Shown here: one piece after another, positions 1 through 8,865 of the stretch
How the letters are laid out: every line of letters begins with the position of its first letter
Position numbering within the stretch: position 1 is the stretch's first letter
From: Streptomyces sp. SAT1
GTDB lineage: Bacteria; Actinomycetota; Actinomycetes; Streptomycetales; Streptomycetaceae
NCBI RefSeq assembly: GCF_001654495.1
Contig: NZ_CP015849.1
Span: 2,122,501-2,186,500 of the forward strand
DNA length: 64,000 bases
Direction of reading: 5' to 3'
Notes under the pieces: model-generated
What the model was told of the DNA's origin: nothing
The model's input: the letters and a program-made list of their open reading frames with translations, nothing else
Databases searched by the model: none
Made by a program: the position numbers and the translations under genes

Positions 1-78
1 GACCACCTGTCCGGGCTGGAATCCCAGCCTGGCGGCCGGGTTAGTCCGCTCCTCCGCGTGGTCCGCGGTCGCGCTCAC
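1..78 (-). CDS. DUF3052 family protein (N-terminal fragment)
   Basis: Only the first 26 codons lie in the window; the gene runs off the left edge. The reverse strand from the GTG at 78 reads VSATADHAEERTNPAARLGF followed by QPGQVV, which I recognise as the N-terminus of the actinobacterial DUF3052 family encoded beside aceE in Streptomyces. A full AGGAGG lies about 6 nt before the GTG, which fixes the start. Function is unknown; the family is small and soluble. It is divergent from aceE, sharing the roughly 500 bp region to the right. Confidence 0.85.
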   Translation of the reverse strand, partial: MSATADHAEERTNPAARLGFQPGQVV

Positions 79-367
79 GGGTTGCCTCCTGATGGTGTTG
101 CGATTGGGTCTTCAGCCACGCGCGTGCGCGAAGCATTGGCCGTAGTCCACACGGGCGGGCCGGATCGCGCAAGTACCCGGCGCTCCGGACCGCCGAAACG
201 GTGACGTTCCCGGCTGTGTCGCCGCAACTCCTGACACGGTATCGCGCTCCGCGGTGACACACACCACACCCTTCTGCCCGCTTTTGCGTGTTTGGGAACC
301 CCTGATCGGCACGAGATCAGAAGGGGAACCCTTTCACCCCCCGGACGGGCGGCCCCACCCACCCGTG

Positions 368-381
368 TTACCGGTGAGTAA
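368..381. promoter_or_regulatory. candidate operator upstream of aceE
   Basis: TTACCGGTGAGTAA is a 14 bp imperfect palindrome (TTAC / GTAA arms, closely matching its own reverse complement) about 200 bp before the aceE start. Its form resembles TetR-family operators. No regulator can be named from the sequence. Confidence 0.35.
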
Positions 382-548
382 AGATGACGTTTGCCTCACC
401 CGAGGTACACGATGGGGAACGGTGCAGGCACACACAGACAGATGCCCCGAAACAGGCCAGAACGAACAGATCAAACAGAGCGAACAGAACGGCCAGAACC
501 GCACAGCCCCAGGGAAACCCCAGCAAGAGCCCAGAGACGTCACAGATA

Positions 549-564
549 TGTCAGCCCTCTGACA
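549..564. promoter_or_regulatory. TGTCAG inverted repeat in aceE leader
   Basis: TGTCAG-CCCT-CTGACA is a perfect 6+6 bp dyad with a 4 nt centre, ending a few bases before the AAGGAA Shine-Dalgarno of aceE. In RNA it would form a small hairpin beside the ribosome site; as DNA it could be an operator. The same half-sites form the dyads between the MFS and TetR genes at 5737-5791. Confidence 0.4.
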
Positions 565-577
565 GGTAAGGAACAGC

Positions 578-3361
578 GTGGCTTCCGGATCCGATCGAAA
601 CCCGATCATCATTGGCGGCCTTCCGAGTCAGGTTCCTGACTTCGATCCCGAGGAGACCCAGGAGTGGCTCGACTCGCTCGACGCAGCCGTCGACGAGCGA
701 GGCCGGGAGCGGGCCCGCTACCTCATGCTCCGGCTGATCGAGCGCGCGCGGGAGAAGCGCGTGGCCGTGCCGGAGATGCGCAGCACGGACTACGTCAACA
801 CCATCCCCACCAAGAGCGAGCCGTTCTTCCCGGGCAACGAGGAGATCGAGCGCAAGATCCTCAACGCCACCCGCTGGAACGCCGCGGTGATGGTCTCCCG
901 CGCCCAGCGCCCCGGCATCGGCGTCGGCGGCCACATCGCGACCTTCGCCTCCTCCGCCTCGCTCTACGACGTCGGCTTCAACCACTTCTTCCGCGGCAAG
1001 GATGGGGGCACCTCCCGTTCGAGCGGAGCCGAGAATGGGGGAGGCCGGGGCGGCGACCAGGTCTTCTTCCAGGGCCACGCCTCACCGGGCATCTACGCGC
1101 GCGCGTACCTGCTGGACCGGCTGAGCGAACAGCACCTGGACGGCTTCCGCCAGGAGAAGTCCAAGGCGCCCCACGCCCTGTCCAGCTATCCGCACCCGCG
1201 CTCCATGCCGGACTTCTGGGAGTTCCCGACCGTCTCCATGGGCCTCGGCCCGATCGGGGCGATCTTCCAGGCCCGGATGAACCGGTACATGCAGGCGCGC
1301 GGCATCGCGGACACCTCCGACTCGCATGTGTGGGCCTTCCTCGGCGACGGCGAGATGGACGAGCCGGAGTCGCTGGGCCAGCTCTCCATCGCCGCCCGTG
1401 AGGGCCTGGACAACCTGACCTTCGTGGTCAACTGCAACCTCCAGCGCCTGGACGGCCCGGTGCGCGGCAACGGCAAGATCATCCAGGAGCTGGAGTCGGT
1501 CTTCCGCGGTGCCGGCTGGAACGTGATCAAGCTGATCTGGGACCGCACCTGGGACCCGCTGCTCGCCCAGGACCGCGACGGCATCCTGGTCAACCGGATG
1601 AACACCACCCCGGACGGCCAGTTCCAGACCTACGCCACCGAGTCCGGCGCCTACATCCGCGACCACTTCTTCGGCGACGACCACCGGCTGCGCGCCATGG
1701 TCGAGAACATGACCGACGACCAGATCCTGCACCTGGGCCGCGGCGGTCACGACCACCGCAAGATCTACGCGGCGTTCAAGGCGGCCGTGGAGCACAAGGG
1801 GCAGCCGACCGTCATCCTGGCCAAGACGGTCAAGGGCTGGACGCTGGGCCCGAACTTCGAGGGCCGCAACGCCACCCACCAGATGAAGAAGCTGACGGTC
1901 GACGACCTCAAGCGCTTCCGCGACCGGCTGCACCTGCCGATCTCCGACAAGGAGCTGGAGTCCGGCGCGCCGCCGTACTACCACCCGGGCCGCGACTCCG
2001 AGGAGATGCAGTACATGCACGACCGCCGCAAGCAGTGCGGCGGCTATGTCCCGACCCGGATCGTGCGCGCGAAGCCGCTGCCGCTGCCCGACGACAAGAC
2101 GTACGCGTCCGTGAAGAAGGGCTCGGGGCAGCAGGCCATCGCGACCACCATGGCCTTTGTGCGGCTCCTGAAGGACCTCATGCGGGACAAGGAGATCGGC
2201 AAGCGGTTCGTGTTGATCGCGCCGGACGAGTACCGCACCTTCGGCATGGACTCGTTCTTCCCGAGTGCGAAGATCTACAACCCGCTCGGCCAGCAGTACG
2301 AGTCGGTCGACCGCGATCTGCTGCTCGCCTACAAGGAGTCCCCGACCGGGCAGATGCTGCACGACGGCATCTCCGAGGCGGGCTGTACCGCCTCCGCCAT
2401 CGCGGCGGGCTCGGCCTACGCCACCCACGGCGAGCCGCTGATCCCGGTCTACGTCTTCTACTCGATGTTCGGTTTCCAGCGCACCGGTGACCAGTTCTGG
2501 CAGATGGCCGACCAGCTCGCGCGCGGTTTCGTGCTGGGCGCGACCGCCGGCCGTACGACTCTGACCGGCGAGGGGCTCCAGCACGCCGACGGCCACTCGC
2601 AGCTGCTGGCCTCCACCAACCCGGCGTGCGTGGCCTACGACCCGGCGTACGGCTACGAGATCGCGCACATCGTGCAGGACGGCCTGCGCCGGATGTACGG
2701 CGGTGACGAGCAGCACCCGCACGGCGAGGACGTCTTCTACTACCTCACCGTCTACAACGAGCCGATCCGCCAGCCCGCCGAACCGGCCGACGTGGACGTC
2801 GAGGGCATCCTCAAGGGCATCCACCGGATCTCGGCGGGCACGGCCGGCGAGATCCCGGCGCAGATCATGGCCTCGGGCGTGGGCGTGCCCTGGGCGCTGG
2901 AGGCGCAGCAGATCCTCGCCTCGGAGTGGAACGTCAAGGCGGACGTCTGGTCGGCCACCTCCTGGAACGAGCTGCGCCGCGAGGCCGTGGCCTGCGAGGA
3001 GCACAACCTGCTGCACCCGGAGGAGGAGCAGCGGGTGCCGTGGGTGACGCGGAAGCTGAGCGGCGCCGAGGGGCCGTTCGTGGCCGTCTCCGACTGGATG
3101 CGCTCGGTGCCGGACCAGATCGCGCGCTGGGTGCCCGGTCCGTACCAGTCGCTGGGCGCGGACGGGTTCGGCTTCGCCGACACCCGCGGGGCGGCCCGGC
3201 GGTTCTTCCACATCGACGCCCAGTCGGTCGTGGTGGCGGTGCTGACCGAGCTGGCGCGCCAGGGGAAGGTCGACCGCTCGCTGCTCAAGCAGGCGATCGA
3301 CCGCTACCAGCTGCTCGACGTGACGGCGGCGCACCCGGGCGCGGCCGGGGGCGACGCGTAG
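578..3361 (+). CDS. aceE: pyruvate dehydrogenase E1 component, homodimeric type
   Basis: Thiamine-diphosphate-dependent decarboxylation of pyruvate with acetyl transfer to the lipoyl E2 subunit, feeding acetyl-CoA to the TCA cycle and fatty acid synthesis. At 927 residues it is slightly longer than the usual single-chain AceE. The ThDP/Mg motif starts at [10 protein letters not shown] and ends near [16 protein letters not shown] (about residues 260-300), and the conserved [13 protein letters not shown] segment precedes it. The GTG at 578 is preceded by AAGGAA. An in-frame insertion of about 14 residues ([14 protein letters not shown]) between FFRGKD and [18 protein letters not shown] is encoded by a palindromic repeat (1003-1044). 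A strong terminator follows, so the gene is monocistronic. Confidence 0.95.
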   Translation: MASGSDRNPIIIGGLPSQVPDFDPEETQEWLDSLDAAVDERGRERARYLMLRLIERAREKRVAVPEMRSTDYVNTIPTKSEPFFPGNEEIERKILNATRWNAAVMVSRAQRPGIGVGGHIATFASSASLYDVGFNHFFRGKDGGTSRSSGAENGGGRGGDQVFFQGHASPGIYARAYLLDRLSEQHLDGFRQEKSKAPHALSSYPHPRSMPDFWEFPTVSMGLGPIGAIFQARMNRYMQARGIADTSDSHVWAFLGDGEMDEPESLGQLSIAAREGLDNLTFVVNCNLQRLDGPVRGNGKIIQELESVFRGAGWNVIKLIWDRTWDPLLAQDRDGILVNRMNTTPDGQFQTYATESGAYIRDHFFGDDHRLRAMVENMTDDQILHLGRGGHDHRKIYAAFKAAVEHKGQPTVILAKTVKGWTLGPNFEGRNATHQMKKLTVDDLKRFRDRLHLPISDKELESGAPPYYHPGRDSEEMQYMHDRRKQCGGYVPTRIVRAKPLPLPDDKTYASVKKGSGQQAIATTMAFVRLLKDLMRDKEIGKRFVLIAPDEYRTFGMDSFFPSAKIYNPLGQQYESVDRDLLLAYKESPTGQMLHDGISEAGCTASAIAAGSAYATHGEPLIPVYVFYSMFGFQRTGDQFWQMADQLARGFVLGATAGRTTLTGEGLQHADGHSQLLASTNPACVAYDPAYGYEIAHIVQDGLRRMYGGDEQHPHGEDVFYYLTVYNEPIRQPAEPADVDVEGILKGIHRISAGTAGEIPAQIMASGVGVPWALEAQQILASEWNVKADVWSATSWNELRREAVACEEHNLLHPEEEQRVPWVTRKLSGAEGPFVAVSDWMRSVPDQIARWVPGPYQSLGADGFGFADTRGAARRFFHIDAQSVVVAVLTELARQGKVDRSLLKQAIDRYQLLDVTAAHPGAAGGDA
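1003..1044 (+). repeat. palindromic repeat inserted in aceE
   Basis: A 42 bp element with near-complementary ends (GGGGGCACCTCCCGTTC at the left, GAATGGGGGAGG at the right) lies inside the aceE reading frame. It is a multiple of three, has no stop in this frame and adds 14 residues that AceE proteins normally lack. I recognise the form (GGCACCTCCC ... GGGGGAGG) as a small dispersed palindromic repeat frequent in Streptomyces intergenic regions. I found no second obvious copy in this window. Confidence 0.7.
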
Positions 3362-3386
3362 CGGCCGGGCCCGCACCCGCACACCG

Positions 3387-3424
3387 CGAAGGGGCGGTGG
3401 AGCCTCGGCTCCACCGCCCCTTCG
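3387..3424 (+). terminator. intrinsic terminator of aceE
   Basis: A 16 bp perfect stem (CGAAGGGGCGGTGGAG / CTCCACCGCCCCTTCG) with a 6 nt loop begins 26 bp after the aceE stop. No U-tract follows, as is usual in Streptomyces. It also faces the end of the convergent membrane protein gene and may act in both directions. Confidence 0.85.
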
Positions 3425-3469
3425 GCGTACGTCCGTCCCGCGCGCGGCGGGCGCCGTCCGCCCGGCCTC

Positions 3470-3778
3470 TCAGAGCACGCCGTGCCCCCAGGTCGCGGCT
3501 CCGGCGAGCGCCACCAGGGCGAGCAGGGTGTCGACGGCGCCCAGGACCAGGGCGACCAGGGCCGGGACGGAGCGGCTCGCGCCGGTCCAGCTGCGGCCCA
3601 TCGACAGCCATCCGCAGACGACCGCCACCGGGCCGAGCACGATCCCGAGGGCGAAGAAGCCCGCGACCGCGCAGACGGTTCCGATGATCCCGAGCGTCGC
3701 GCGGTCCGGCCCCTCCCGGCGCCACGTCCGGCCCCGTGAACGGGGGTACCCGCGCGTTCGGTGTCCGAAGCCCGCCAT
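3470..3778 (-). CDS. small DUF4190-like membrane protein
   Basis: About 102 residues with two hydrophobic segments: LGIIGTVCAVAGFFALGIVL-GPVAVVCGW and a second helix near VALVLGAVDTLLALVALAG. The GPxAVxxGW turn is typical of DUF4190. Function is unknown. The start is uncertain. I chose the ATG at 3778 because GGGGAG lies 6 nt upstream; ATG at 3817 and GTG at 4075 are in frame, but the extra sequence is low-complexity (GTSGTSGTAG) and Pro/Arg-rich. The chosen Shine-Dalgarno lies in the 3' arm of a 13 bp perfect inverted repeat (3786-3830). Confidence 0.6.
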   Translation of the reverse strand: MAGFGHRTRGYPRSRGRTWRREGPDRATLGIIGTVCAVAGFFALGIVLGPVAVVCGWLSMGRSWTGASRSVPALVALVLGAVDTLLALVALAGAATWGHGVL

Positions 3779-3785
3779 CATCAAC

Positions 3786-3830
3786 TCCCCGAACCCCGGG
3801 TCGGGTTGGAGTTCCATCGGGGTTCGGGGA
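3786..3830 (-). promoter_or_regulatory. hairpin covering a Shine-Dalgarno
   Basis: TCCCCGAACCCCG at 3786-3798 and CGGGGTTCGGGGA at 3818-3830 are perfect 13 bp complements separated by 19 nt. In the reverse-strand transcript the 3' arm contains the GGGGAG just before the ATG at 3778 and the loop begins with the alternative ATG at 3817. Folding would hide the ribosome site, so translation of the membrane protein could be structure-controlled. If translation starts further upstream, the repeat is just coding sequence. Confidence 0.45.
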
Positions 3831-4105
3831 GCGGGTACCCCGGTTCTGACGGGCCATCCGTACGGGCCGTCCGCACGGGCCGTACGCGCAAGCCGCATGC
3901 CGCCTTCCGGCCCGGCCGACGCGCCGCCCCCCTCCGGCGGCGCGCCATGGACCGGCGCCCCCGCCGTTCCGCTCGTCCCGCTCGTCCCGCTCGTCGGGGT
4001 CGTCTCCCCGTACCGGACATGGCCCACTGTCACCCGCGGCCGGGACCGCGGGCGGCGATTGCGCGGTGCGGTCACCCTGATAGGGGAAACCGCACCGCGG
4101 CGGCG

Positions 4106-5722
4106 TCAGATGTGGCCGACGCCCGCGCCCGCCTCCGCGTTGACGCCGCGCTTGGTGAGCAGCGCGACCAGGACGGCCACCACGGCGACACCGGCGGCGA
4201 CCAGCGAGGCGAGGCTCATCCCGGAGATGAACGTGTCGTGCGCGACCGAGGTGATCTTCGCGGCGACCTCCGCCGGCACCCCCTTCGGCACCGGGGCGAC
4301 GCCGACCTGGACCGCCTCGGACGCCTGGTCCGCCTGGGCGGGGGTGAGCGGCGGCAGACCCGCGTCCTTCCAGTTGCCCGGCAGCGCGTGGTCGACCTTG
4401 GAGGCCATCACGCCGCCCAGCACGGCCGTACCGAGGCTGCCGCCGATCTGCATGGCGGCCTGCTGGAGACCGCCGGCCACACCGGACAGCTCCATCGGGG
4501 CGTTGCCGACGATGACCTCGGTGGCGCCGACCATGACCGGGGCCAGGCCGAGGCCGAGCAGGGCGAACCAGACCGACATGGTGGCGCTGCCGGTGCCGGT
4601 GTCCAGGGTGGACATGCCGAACATGGCGAGGGCGGTGACGGCCATGCCGCCCGCGAGCGGGATGCGCGGTCCGGCCTTGGTGATCAGCGCGCCCGCGAGC
4701 GGCGAGCCGACGATCATCATGCCGGTCAGCGGCAGCAGGTGCAGACCCGCGCTGATCGGGCTCAGGCCGTGCACGTTCTGGAGGTAGAAGGTGACGAAGA
4801 AGAGGCCGCCGAGGAAGGCGATGGCCATCAGCACCATCAGGACCACACCGGCCGACAGCGGCACCGAGCGGAAGAGGCCGAGCGGGATCAGCGGCTCCTT
4901 GACCTTCGTCTCCCAGACGGAGAAGAGGACGAAGCCCAGTACGGACCCGGCGAGGAAGGCCCAGGTCTTGCCGTCGCCCCAGCCCCAGGCCGGGGCCTTG
5001 ATGAGCGCCCACACCAGGCAGAACATCGCACCGGAGAGCAGCGCGATGCCGGGGATGTCGAAGGAGCGCGGCGCGTTCTCGGCGCGGTGGTCCAGCAGGA
5101 TGAGCAGGCCGAGCACCAGGGCGAGGGCGCCGACCGGCACGTTGATGAAGAACACCGACTGCCAGTTGACGTGCTCGACGAGGACGCCGCCGAGGATCGG
5201 GCCGCCGGCGGTGGAGGCGCCGATGACCATGCCCCAGATGCCGATGGCCATGTTGAGCTTCTCGGCCGGGAAGGTGGCCCGCAGCAGGCCGAGCGCAGCC
5301 GGCATCAGCAGCGCGCCGAACAGGCCCTGGAGCACGCGGAAGACGACCACCATGGCGATGGTGCTCGACAGACCGATCGCGCCGGAGGCGGCGGCGAAGC
5401 CGGTCACGCCGATCAGGAAGGTCTGCCGGTGCCCGAAGCGGTCACCGAGCTTGCCCGCGGTGATCAGGGAGACGGCGAGCGCGAGGAAGTATCCGTTGGT
5501 GATCCACTGGACGTCGGCGAAGCTGGCGTGCAGGTCCTTCTGGATCGCCGGGTTGGCGATGGCCACGATGGTGCCGTCGAGGGCCACCATCATGACCCCT
5601 ACGGCGACGGTGATGAGCGTGAACCACGGGTGTCCGCGCATCCCCTTGGCCGGTGCGGGGTCCGACAGGGCTGACGCCTTGTCCCCCGGCCCTGTCGTGT
5701 CGACGGTGGTCTGACTAGTCAT
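4106..5722 (-). CDS. MFS drug exporter, DHA2 (EmrB/QacA) family
   Basis: About 538 residues, the normal length for a 14-helix proton-antiport exporter. After a short hydrophilic N-terminus (MTSQTTVDTTGPGDKA) comes helix 1 with VALDGTIVAIANPAI, the DHA2 motif D1, then GKLGDRFGHRQ (motif A, loop 2-3) and GPILGGVLVEHVNWQSVFFINVPVG (motif C region). ATG 5722 is chosen because a -10 box (TAGCCT) ends 7 nt upstream, implying a leaderless message. The divergent TetR gene and the operator inside this promoter make it the likely target of that repressor. Substrate unknown. Confidence 0.9.
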   Translation of the reverse strand: MTSQTTVDTTGPGDKASALSDPAPAKGMRGHPWFTLITVAVGVMMVALDGTIVAIANPAIQKDLHASFADVQWITNGYFLALAVSLITAGKLGDRFGHRQTFLIGVTGFAAASGAIGLSSTIAMVVVFRVLQGLFGALLMPAALGLLRATFPAEKLNMAIGIWGMVIGASTAGGPILGGVLVEHVNWQSVFFINVPVGALALVLGLLILLDHRAENAPRSFDIPGIALLSGAMFCLVWALIKAPAWGWGDGKTWAFLAGSVLGFVLFSVWETKVKEPLIPLGLFRSVPLSAGVVLMVLMAIAFLGGLFFVTFYLQNVHGLSPISAGLHLLPLTGMMIVGSPLAGALITKAGPRIPLAGGMAVTALAMFGMSTLDTGTGSATMSVWFALLGLGLAPVMVGATEVIVGNAPMELSGVAGGLQQAAMQIGGSLGTAVLGGVMASKVDHALPGNWKDAGLPPLTPAQADQASEAVQVGVAPVPKGVPAEVAAKITSVAHDTFISGMSLASLVAAGVAVVAVLVALLTKRGVNAEAGAGVGHI

Positions 5723-5729
5723 ACATTCG

Positions 5730-5759
5730 AGGCTAATGTCAGCGACTGACAAATGACAA
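5730..5759 (-). promoter_or_regulatory. MFS promoter with embedded TetR-type operator
   Basis: On the reverse strand TTGTCA (5754-5759), an 18 bp spacer and TAGCCT (5730-5735) form a -35/-10 pair ending 7 nt before the MFS ATG. The spacer contains the perfect dyad TGTCAG-CGA-CTGACA (5737-5751), so a bound repressor would block RNA polymerase. The divergent TetR protein is the obvious candidate. Confidence 0.65.
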
Positions 5760-5779
5760 ACCAATTCACAAGTCGGTAA

Positions 5780-5791
5780 CTGACATGTCAG
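5780..5791. promoter_or_regulatory. second TetR-type operator
   Basis: CTGACATGTCAG is a perfect 12 bp palindrome made of the same half-sites as the 5737-5751 dyad but arranged face to face. It lies about 55 bp before the tetR start and is a probable autoregulatory site. AGCCT-CCTAT-AGGCT (5790-5804) is a further dyad immediately next to it. Confidence 0.55.
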
Positions 5792-5844
5792 CCTCCTATA
5801 GGCTGAACTGGGGAAACAGTTCGCCGAGAGGTCCGGAGAGGCAC

Positions 5845-6510
5845 ATGGAGACGGCGGGGACCGCCGAGGCGGCACCACCACCGGGGCTGCGCGAGCGCAA
5901 GAAGCAGCGCACCCGGGACGCCCTGCTGCGGGCCGCGCTGGAGCTGTTCACCACCGTCGGCTACGAGCGCACGACCGTGGACGGCATCGCCGAGGCCGTC
6001 GGCGTCTCGCAGCGCACCTTCTTCCGGTACTTCCCCGGCAAGGAGGAGGCCGCCTTCGCCGTGCAGGACATGGTGGAGGCGCACTTCGTCGAGGCGCTGC
6101 GCGCCCGTCCGCCGCACGAGGCCCCGCTGGAGGCGCTGCGCCAGGCGGTCCTGGAGGGCTGGGACACGATCAGCGACGCCGTGCTGAGCGTCGTGCCCGT
6201 CGAGCTGTATCTGCGGATGTTCTGCACCATCGAGTCGACGCCCGTCCTGCTCGCCGCGCAGCTGCGCCGTTCGGCGGAGACCGAGGAGCAGGTCGCCCGG
6301 CTGCTCGCCGCCCGCGAGGGCCTGGACGCGGACACCGATCCGCGCCCGCGGCTGCTGGTGGCCCTCTTCGGCGGGGCGATGCGGGTGACGGGCCGTCAGT
6401 GGAGCGCGGGCCCGGACCTCAGTCTGGAGGCGATCCGGACGCTCACCGCCGCGTACCTCGATCAGGTGGGTCCGGCGCTCACCGGGAACTGGCGGACCAC
6501 CCGCCCGTGA
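5845..6510 (+). CDS. TetR family transcriptional repressor
   Basis: 221 residues. The N-terminal helix-turn-helix is typical: RTRDALLRAALELFTTVGYERTTVDGIAEAVGVSQRTFFRYFPGKEE (about residues 20-66), followed by a variable ligand-binding domain. ATG 5845 has GGAGAGG just upstream; a longer in-frame extension to 5785 would cover the operator DNA and is rejected. It is divergent from the MFS exporter with two matching dyads between them, the standard layout of a drug-responsive repressor controlling its pump. The inducer is unknown. Confidence 0.9.
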   Translation: METAGTAEAAPPPGLRERKKQRTRDALLRAALELFTTVGYERTTVDGIAEAVGVSQRTFFRYFPGKEEAAFAVQDMVEAHFVEALRARPPHEAPLEALRQAVLEGWDTISDAVLSVVPVELYLRMFCTIESTPVLLAAQLRRSAETEEQVARLLAAREGLDADTDPRPRLLVALFGGAMRVTGRQWSAGPDLSLEAIRTLTAAYLDQVGPALTGNWRTTRP

Positions 6511-6624
6511 CCCCGCGGCACTTGATGCGCGGATCTTGAACTTCCGTATGCGCGGCCGATCTTGAACAGCCGTGCGGGCGGTGACACACGGCACGCCACG
6601 CGAAACGTGATCCCGGTCACTCGA

Positions 6625-6655
6625 TTGACGCGAGACCGCCTCGTTCTCCTAGTGT
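6625..6655 (+). promoter_or_regulatory. promoter of the alpha/beta hydrolase
   Basis: TTGACG (6625-6630), a 19 bp spacer and TAGTGT (6650-6655) precede the GTG at 6665 by only 9 nt. No Shine-Dalgarno fits in the gap, so the transcript is probably leaderless. Confidence 0.5.
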
Positions 6656-6664
6656 GTCCTCCCA

Positions 6665-7882
6665 GTGACTTCCTTCGACACCTCCCCGCAGCTCAACGTC
6701 TGGCGCGCGCTGCTCGCGCTGGCCGTGGTCTTCGTGATGCTGGCGACCACCGGCTGGACCGCCGTGCGCCACCAGCGCGGGACCACCGCCCTCCAGGCAT
6801 CCCTGTCCGCCTGGGAGCACGGGAGCCTGCACGGGCACCGGCTGCCGGACCCCGAGGCGGGTTCCGCCCGGCTGACCCGCTTCTTCACCTCGCTCACCGC
6901 GCAGGACCGCACCCGGCTCGCGCACCGCTACCCGCTCGCGGTCGGCAACATGAACGGCGCCCCGGTACCGCTGCGCTATCTGGCCAACCGGGTCGCGCTC
7001 GGCCAGGCCCGGGACGTCGAACGCGAGCGCATGCACGACAGCAGGCTCTCCCCCGCCGGGCAGCAGGCCGCCGGCCGGCGGATGCACCGCTTCGCCTCGC
7101 TGCTGGGCACGGGCCGCCAGATCCTCGCCTTCGACCCCACCGGCTCCGGCCGCGTCGCCGAGGTCTTCGGCGACCTGCCCCGGGCCCAGCGGGTCTCCGT
7201 CGTCGTCCCCGGCGTCGACACCGACCTGATCACGTTCCGCAAGACCTACCGCCCCTACTCGGCGCCGTACGGCATGGCGCAGGCGCTGTACGCCGCCGAG
7301 CGCACCGCCGCCCCCGCCACCCGCACCGCCGTGATCGCCTGGGCCGACTACACCGCGCCCAGCGGCATCGGCGTGGACGCGGCCACCGCGATGCGCGCCG
7401 AGGAGGGCGCGGTGCGGCTGAACAAGCTGCTGCGCGCGCTGCCCGGCAGCGCGCCCGTCGCCCTGTTCTGCCACAGCTACGGCTCGGTGCTCTGCGGGGT
7501 GGCCGCCCGGGAACTGCCCGGCCGGGTCGCCGACATAGCGGTCGCCGCCAGCCCCGGCATGCGCGCCCAGAAGGCGTCCCGCCTGAACACCTCGGCGCAC
7601 GTCTGGGCGATGCGGGACGCCACCGACTGGATCCGCGACGTGCCCTACCTGGAGCTGGGCGGTCTCGGCCACGGCGCCGACCCGGTCTCCGGCGCCTTCG
7701 GCGCCCGGGTGCTGTCCGCCGAGACCGCCGAGGGCCACGCCGGCTACTTCGAGCCGGGCACCGACAGCCTGGCCAACTTCGCCGAGATCGGCGTCGGCGC
7801 GTACGACGCCGTGCGGTGCGCCCATGACAATGACGGATGCCGGGCGGGTTTGTCCGGCACGACGACGGCCGAACGCGCGTAG
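6665..7882 (+). CDS. secreted or membrane-anchored alpha/beta hydrolase (DUF1023-like)
   Basis: 405 residues. An N-terminal hydrophobic stretch (WRALLALAVVFVMLATTGW, about residues 12-30) is a signal anchor or signal peptide. The C-terminal half carries SVVVPGVDTDL and the nucleophile elbow FCHSYGS (about residue 275), followed by IAVAASPG, as in the actinobacterial DUF1023 alpha/beta hydrolases. A late His (GLGHGADPV or EGHAGYF) could complete the triad. Substrate unknown; esterase activity is an inference. GTG 6665 fits the leaderless promoter. Confidence 0.8.
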   Translation: MTSFDTSPQLNVWRALLALAVVFVMLATTGWTAVRHQRGTTALQASLSAWEHGSLHGHRLPDPEAGSARLTRFFTSLTAQDRTRLAHRYPLAVGNMNGAPVPLRYLANRVALGQARDVERERMHDSRLSPAGQQAAGRRMHRFASLLGTGRQILAFDPTGSGRVAEVFGDLPRAQRVSVVVPGVDTDLITFRKTYRPYSAPYGMAQALYAAERTAAPATRTAVIAWADYTAPSGIGVDAATAMRAEEGAVRLNKLLRALPGSAPVALFCHSYGSVLCGVAARELPGRVADIAVAASPGMRAQKASRLNTSAHVWAMRDATDWIRDVPYLELGGLGHGADPVSGAFGARVLSAETAEGHAGYFEPGTDSLANFAEIGVGAYDAVRCAHDNDGCRAGLSGTTTAERA

Positions 7883-7948
7883 AGACAGCAGGAAGTGCGG
7901 TCCGCCAGGGGAGGGACGAAGCAGCGCGTGCCCCCTACGATGAGCCGC

Positions 7949-8824
7949 ATGGGTGACGTACTGGCCGGATTTCACGCTGCCTGGGAGTTCGCGTCCGATT
8001 CCGTGCTCATCCGTTACGAACGGGGGATACGGACACCGAAGCTCTTCCAGGCACTCGGCGAGCGCCGCGTTCCGCTGGCCGCGCTCGCGTCGGTGACGCT
8101 CACGCCGGGGCGGCGCGGGACCGTGGTCCTGCGCGCCGCACCGCGGCCGGGCGCCGATCCGCTGATGGACGCGGCCGACGGGCAGCTCAAGGAGGGCTGC
8201 GACCCCTACCGGCTGGTGCTGCCCGCCGCCCGCGAGGCCCTCGCCGGGCGCTACGCCGACGAGCTGAACGCCCGGCTCACCGGGAGCGGGCCCGCCGACC
8301 GCCATCTGGTGGCCGCGCCCGAGCCGCCGCTCCAGTTCAAGGCGTACGACGGCAAGGCGTCCTTCGACGGCGGCGCCGTGCGCTTCCGCTGGTCCTGGAC
8401 CGGGGCGTCCTCGGCCAAGTGGAAGACGGGCGACCAGCACTTCCCGGTGGCCGCGCTGAGCGGGGTGGAGTGGCGCTCCCCGGAGTCCTTCGAGGGCCAT
8501 CTGCGGCTGCTGCCGCGCGAGGGCTGCGGGGCGGCCGGCGCCACCGCGGGCGCGGGGCGGCCGCCGCAGCCCGACCAGGACCCGGCGGCGGTGGTGTTCG
8601 GCCGCGGCTACGGGCCGGTGCACGAGTCGCTGCCGTTCGCGGCGGCGGTGCTGGCCGCGGTGCGGGTGGCCGCGCCCGCGCCCGCGCTGTCGGTCCCGGC
8701 GGCCCGCCGCGACCCCGCCGACATCGCGGAGCGGATCCGCCACCTCGGGGAGCTGCACCAGGCGGGTCTGGTGACGGACGAGGAGTTCTCGGTGAAGAAG
8801 GCGGAGCTGCTCGCCGAGCTGTGA
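7949..8824 (+). CDS. DUF4429 protein with C-terminal SHOCT domain
   Basis: 291 residues. Two similar N-terminal DUF4429 beta modules (FHAAWEFASDSVLIRYE ... and LQFKAYDGKASFDGGAVRFRW) are followed by a short helical SHOCT domain at the C-terminus (DIAERIRHLGELHQAGLVTDEEF). SHOCT segments are oligomerisation tails; the family has no assigned activity. ATG 7949 is chosen because TACGAT (7936-7941) sits 7 nt upstream, a leaderless arrangement; ATG at 7940 overlaps that box. Confidence 0.8.
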   Translation: MGDVLAGFHAAWEFASDSVLIRYERGIRTPKLFQALGERRVPLAALASVTLTPGRRGTVVLRAAPRPGADPLMDAADGQLKEGCDPYRLVLPAAREALAGRYADELNARLTGSGPADRHLVAAPEPPLQFKAYDGKASFDGGAVRFRWSWTGASSAKWKTGDQHFPVAALSGVEWRSPESFEGHLRLLPREGCGAAGATAGAGRPPQPDQDPAAVVFGRGYGPVHESLPFAAAVLAAVRVAAPAPALSVPAARRDPADIAERIRHLGELHQAGLVTDEEFSVKKAELLAEL

Positions 8825-8856
8825 GCCCGCCGCCGGGCCGTACGGCCGGGGCGGGC
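8825..8856. terminator. hairpin between convergent genes
   Basis: GCCCGCC (8825-8831) pairs with GGCGGGC (8850-8856) around an inner GGCCGTACGGCC palindrome, directly after the DUF4429 stop and before the convergent MerR stop. A bidirectional terminator is likely. Confidence 0.55.
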
Positions 8857-8865
8857 CCGGACGGC

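Larger units (their letters stand above)
79..577. other. divergent promoter region DUF3052 / aceE
   Basis: A 499 bp non-coding stretch between divergent genes. It holds a hairpin at 302-320 (CTGATC / GATCAG), the near-palindrome TTACCGGTGAGTAA at 368-381, an A-rich tract around 455-505 with repeated GAACAG/AAACAG words, and the inverted repeat TGTCAG-CCCT-CTGACA at 549-564 just before the aceE ribosome-binding site. Short reading frames here lack Streptomyces codon bias. I could not place a confident -35/-10 pair. Confidence 0.6.

Noticed and set aside
3285-5012. Long reverse-strand frame across the aceE end and the MFS gene
   Set aside because: It crosses the aceE terminator and lies out of frame over a clear MFS coding sequence; the composition is Arg/Gly/Pro shadow sequence.
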